This document shows, in pieces, positions 61,509 through 64,000 of a DNA stretch of 64,000 bases; within the stretch, counting starts at the first letter, position 1, and each line of letters begins with the position of its first letter. Source of the stretch: Sulfuriroseicoccus oceanibius (lineage in GTDB: Bacteria; Verrucomicrobiota; Verrucomicrobiia; Verrucomicrobiales; SLCJ01); assembly GCF_010681825.2 (NCBI RefSeq), contig NZ_CP066776.1, positions 1,488,001-1,552,000 of the forward strand, in the 5' to 3' direction. A model generated the notes under the pieces. That model was not told the origin of the DNA and ran no database searches. It saw only the letters and a program-made list of their open reading frames with translations. The translations under genes and the position numbers were made by a program.

Positions 61509-63263
61509 ATGAAAGTCGACCCCTCACAAGCTGCCGCAGAGCTTCTAACGCCCGCAACTGCCAAAGAGCGACCACCGCAGAAAAAGCGATGGACGTGGAG
61601 GCGTGTGTTGGGTGCGGCCGGCGGTGGTTTGGCTGGAATTGTTTTCGTCGGGTATTTCGCGGTGAACCTGGTGTTGCAGTCTTCCGGTGCGCGGGTGTGG
61701 TTGTTGGGGGAGCTGCAGGACCAGGTGGGGATGGAGTTTTACTACGACGAGGTGAGGTGGTCTCCGATTGACGGGATTCTTGTGCATGGTTTGCGGATCG
61801 ACCAGTCGGCGGATGCTGCGGAGGTGGCGCCTGGAGTGCCTCCGTTTTTCCATGCGAGCAAGGTGCGGGTGGATTTGTTTTGGTCGGAGTTGATCAATGG
61901 GCAGCGACGGGTGAAGGCGATCGAGGTGATTGATCCGGAGGTTTATATGGTGCGCTCGGCGGCGGGGAAGTTGTTGCTTCCTCCATCGGTGCCGGTGCCG
62001 CCGGTTGATTCGCGAAAGGGCGGCGTGCTGAAGCCTGCGCCGTCGGGGCCAAAAGTGGCGAAAGATACAGGCAAGTCCGGCACGGCTCCGGCGGCTCCGG
62101 TGGAACCATCCGGGCAGAAGTCATCTTCGGCTGATGGTGAGAAGGCGCCGGCTCCAGAGCCTGTCTTGGTTTTGAGTCCGGAGCTAACCGTAGAGAACGG
62201 AAAGTTTACGATCTATGATGCGGGCAGCCGCACGGCCGCGATCGACTTGCGCGGGGTGGGCGTGCAATTGCCGCCTGTGGTGGATGCGCAATCGCCGACC
62301 AATGGCGAAATCCGCGTGGAGGACGGTCATGTGGCACTGGTCCCAGGGATGGCCAAGGAAAGTGCTTTTTGGCCGATGCAGTGGCCGGTGCGCTGGGAAG
62401 GGTCGGCAATTCTTGGTGAGCGCAAAGAGTTTAACGTGCGTGGTGGAAGGTTCTTCGGAGAGTTCTTGTGGAACCCACGGGTGGAAGGTGTGCCCTTGAT
62501 TGTGGTCGGCGATTTGAAGCAGTTCAACCTGGTGGATGCCGTGGACGGTCCCACGGGGGACTTCCAGTTGGCGTCATGCTGGCTGTCTGGTCAGGTACGC
62601 TTTGAGGCCTTGTTGTCGCGGTCGAACTCTGCTGTGCTGACGGGTGCGCTGGGCGCTGAGAATGTGGTGATCCAAGGAGGTCCGGCGCTGAGTCGGTTTG
62701 CTTCTGGTGTGGGGTTGCAATTGGACGGTGATGTGGATGGTGAGGATGAGATGGTGCGGATGACATTGCCTGTGGGTGTGACGCGTTTCCGCTGGAGTCC
62801 GACGTCGATGCAGGATCAGAAGGTGGATTTTCAGGCGGCCTCGAATGGCATGAGCGTGTCGGGTGCGGCGGTGGTTTCGCGCTCGGGGCGGGTGGTTTCG
62901 CGGGCGAGCTGTGTGCTGAGTGGCCCGGCGATGCAGCAGTTGGAGAAACTTGAGGAGAGGTTGCCTCGCGCATTGCACTTCGGGTTCCGTCCTGTCGAGT
63001 TGCCGACCTTGCCTACGGAGGCTGACAAACCGGCGAGCTTGACTGATGGAGCGGAGTTGGTGCCGCCGGCACCGGCGGAAGTCGTCGCGGTGGGGCGCGA
63101 GTTTCTTATCAGCGGAACGTTGAAGGAGCCATTGGTGGCGGTCTGGGATCGGGGCGAGTTGTTGACCTTCGGGTCGTTGGTGCGGCGGATTTCCGCCAAT
63201 ATCATGCCGCCGCCGGATCCGGAGCCGGAATCCATTGACGACGAGCTGTTGCCGATGGATTAG
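61509..63263 (+). CDS. AsmA/TamB-like envelope protein, probable
   Basis: A 584-residue protein with a single N-terminal transmembrane segment (residues about 34-55, VLGAAGGGLAGIVFVGYFAVNLVL), then a long beta-rich periplasmic region: SSGARVWLLGELQDQVGMEFYYDEVRWSPIDGILVHGLRI resembles the AsmA-type N-terminal repeat (membrane, then F-x-D-V-R-W). A Pro/Ala-rich linker lies at about 170-230. AsmA-like proteins move phospholipids to the outer membrane; the match is by architecture. ATG 61509 is used; the frame is open 44 codons upstream into atypical sequence. The rsmD gene follows at 56 bases. Confidence 0.62.
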   Translation: MKVDPSQAAAELLTPATAKERPPQKKRWTWRRVLGAAGGGLAGIVFVGYFAVNLVLQSSGARVWLLGELQDQVGMEFYYDEVRWSPIDGILVHGLRIDQSADAAEVAPGVPPFFHASKVRVDLFWSELINGQRRVKAIEVIDPEVYMVRSAAGKLLLPPSVPVPPVDSRKGGVLKPAPSGPKVAKDTGKSGTAPAAPVEPSGQKSSSADGEKAPAPEPVLVLSPELTVENGKFTIYDAGSRTAAIDLRGVGVQLPPVVDAQSPTNGEIRVEDGHVALVPGMAKESAFWPMQWPVRWEGSAILGERKEFNVRGGRFFGEFLWNPRVEGVPLIVVGDLKQFNLVDAVDGPTGDFQLASCWLSGQVRFEALLSRSNSAVLTGALGAENVVIQGGPALSRFASGVGLQLDGDVDGEDEMVRMTLPVGVTRFRWSPTSMQDQKVDFQAASNGMSVSGAAVVSRSGRVVSRASCVLSGPAMQQLEKLEERLPRALHFGFRPVELPTLPTEADKPASLTDGAELVPPAPAEVVAVGREFLISGTLKEPLVAVWDRGELLTFGSLVRRISANIMPPPDPEPESIDDELLPMD

Positions 63264-63319
63264 TCCCGCCTGCGGAGTGCGGCCCTCCGTGACACAATTT
63301 TCACTCTCTGATTTTCATC

Positions 63320-63880
63320 ATGCGCATTATTTCGGGAACCGCCCGGGGCACACGCCTCAAGACGCCAAAAGGACTCGTGACCAGGCCCACGCTCGACCGC
63401 GTGCGTGAGGCTCTTTTTTCGAAGATTGGGGGATTGTTGCCGGATGCTTCCGTGTTGGATCTTTTTGCTGGGTCCGGTGCGCTTGGGATCGAGGCGCTGA
63501 GCCGTGGCGCGGCCAAGGCGACGTTCGTTGAAGTGTCGAAGGAGGCGTTGGCTGTGATCCGGGATAATCTGGAGAAAACCAAGCTCAAGGAGCGCGCTAA
63601 TGTGGTGCCCTCGGCGGTGGATCCATTTCTCAAGAACGAGCGTGGCACGTTCGATGTGATCTTTGCCGACCCTCCGTATCTGCGCGAAGAAACCGGTGAG
63701 GATTGGGCAACGCGGCTGCTGGAGAAAACCACATTGCCGCAACGCCTGAAGGAAGGCGGTGTGTTCGTGCTGGAGACCCAGGCGGATTACCGAATGCATT
63801 TGCCGGCGCATTGGGAGTTGCTCGATGAACGCGCATACGGCAAGACGCGTCTTTGGTATCTGGTTCCTGCCAATCGCTAA
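63320..63880 (+). CDS. rsmD: 16S rRNA (guanine966-N2)-methyltransferase RsmD
   Basis: A 186-residue SAM-dependent methyltransferase. MRIISGTARGTRLKTPKG, LDLFAGSGALGIEALSRGA and the catalytic DPPYLREETGED are the RsmD signature; the length is typical. It methylates G966 in the 30S body. The next gene, waaA, starts 13 bases later. Confidence 0.96.
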   Translation: MRIISGTARGTRLKTPKGLVTRPTLDRVREALFSKIGGLLPDASVLDLFAGSGALGIEALSRGAAKATFVEVSKEALAVIRDNLEKTKLKERANVVPSAVDPFLKNERGTFDVIFADPPYLREETGEDWATRLLEKTTLPQRLKEGGVFVLETQADYRMHLPAHWELLDERAYGKTRLWYLVPANR

Positions 63881-63893
63881 GCTTCGTCCGCGT

Positions 63894-64000
63894 ATGCGCC
63901 TGATTCTCTCGCTGTTGATTTACAACTTGCTGTTGCCGGTTGTCTTCGTGTTGCTGCTGCCAAACCAGCTGCTGAGGATGAAGAAGCGGGGCGGGTACCG
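63894..64000 (+). CDS. waaA: KDO transferase (WaaA/KdtA), 3' truncated
   Basis: Only the first 36 residues are in the window. MRLILSLLIYNLLLPVVFVLL followed by LPNQLLRMKKRGGYR is the membrane anchor and the conserved RM-x-R-GG-Y-R turn that begins 3-deoxy-D-manno-octulosonic-acid transferases. It adds KDO to lipid A precursors, so the organism makes lipopolysaccharide. The gene runs out of the right end. It begins 13 bases after rsmD. Confidence 0.82.
   Translation, partial: MRLILSLLIYNLLLPVVFVLLLPNQLLRMKKRGGY

Noticed and set aside
1-64000. CRISPR arrays
   Set aside because: The only regular repeats are the intergenic hairpin units, whose spacing, length and variability do not fit repeat-spacer structure.

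Overview
The window looks like a chromosomal segment of a Verrucomicrobiota bacterium, probably of the marine or aquatic Verrucomicrobiales. The pointers are a PEP-CTERM sorting signal (VPEP, hydrophobic helix, RRRK), a GntR/LacI hybrid regulator, a formylglycine sulfatase and a GH20 hexosaminidase, a Gram-negative envelope (the start of a KDO transferase, Lol-type lipoproteins), and intergenic repeats of the kind that yield spurious RRDAKTQRR reading frames. The genus cannot be fixed from sequence alone. Coding is dense, GC-rich and mostly housekeeping. There is no prophage, complete insertion sequence, CRISPR array or rRNA; one tRNA (Val, GAC) is present.

Layout. 0-9.8 kb: end of a ParE-type toxin, clpB, a yebC-family gene between two blocks of hairpin-bearing repeats, an Mrp/ApbC ATPase, a ferredoxin-U32 hydroxylase pair, and rpoN behind what looks like its own sigma-54 promoter. 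9.8-18.5 kb: a Tat-exported thiol-dioxygenase-like cupin, a CIA30 protein, DUF1853, a 200-bp MITE, pnuC with a nicotinamide-riboside kinase-like gene, a GH20 hexosaminidase, and uraA-upp. 18.5-26.5 kb: CCA-adding enzyme, prepilin peptidase with a large insert, tRNA-Val, a PEP-CTERM protein, a GntR/LacI regulator with a candidate operator, and a tight three-gene cassette of secreted proteins of unknown function. 26.5-40 kb: hydrolase, GNAT, a ParE/GyrB subunit, der, pgsA, an RsmA-Nudix fusion, YggS, MscS and a large TPR protein. 40-50 kb: ppk1 with a Ppx/GppA-HD protein whose two phosphate-binding Asp residues are both His, rppH, cysS, a YjiH transporter, Tat-SOD, fxsA, yjbR. 50-64 kb: fatty acid desaturase, a BSP-family peptidase, sulfatase, HIT protein, nrdR with an ATP-cone-like neighbour, site-2 protease, topB, dprA, an AsmA-like envelope protein, rsmD and the start of waaA.

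Genes that clearly work together: uraA-upp (uracil uptake and conversion to UMP), pnuC-kinase (NR uptake and phosphorylation trapping), ppk-ppx (polyphosphate), the ferredoxin-U32 pair (probably electron supply to an Fe-S hydroxylase) and the secreted cassette. The most unusual observations are the double Asp-to-His change in the Ppx-like protein, the RsmA-Nudix fusion, the GG-N10-GC promoter upstream of rpoN, the MITE with perfect terminal repeats and an exact 11-bp target duplication, the secreted cassette, and the repeat family with a hairpin kept by wobble-compatible substitutions. No single complete new system is proven; the best candidates for undescribed biology are the secreted cassette and the modified Ppx-HD protein.
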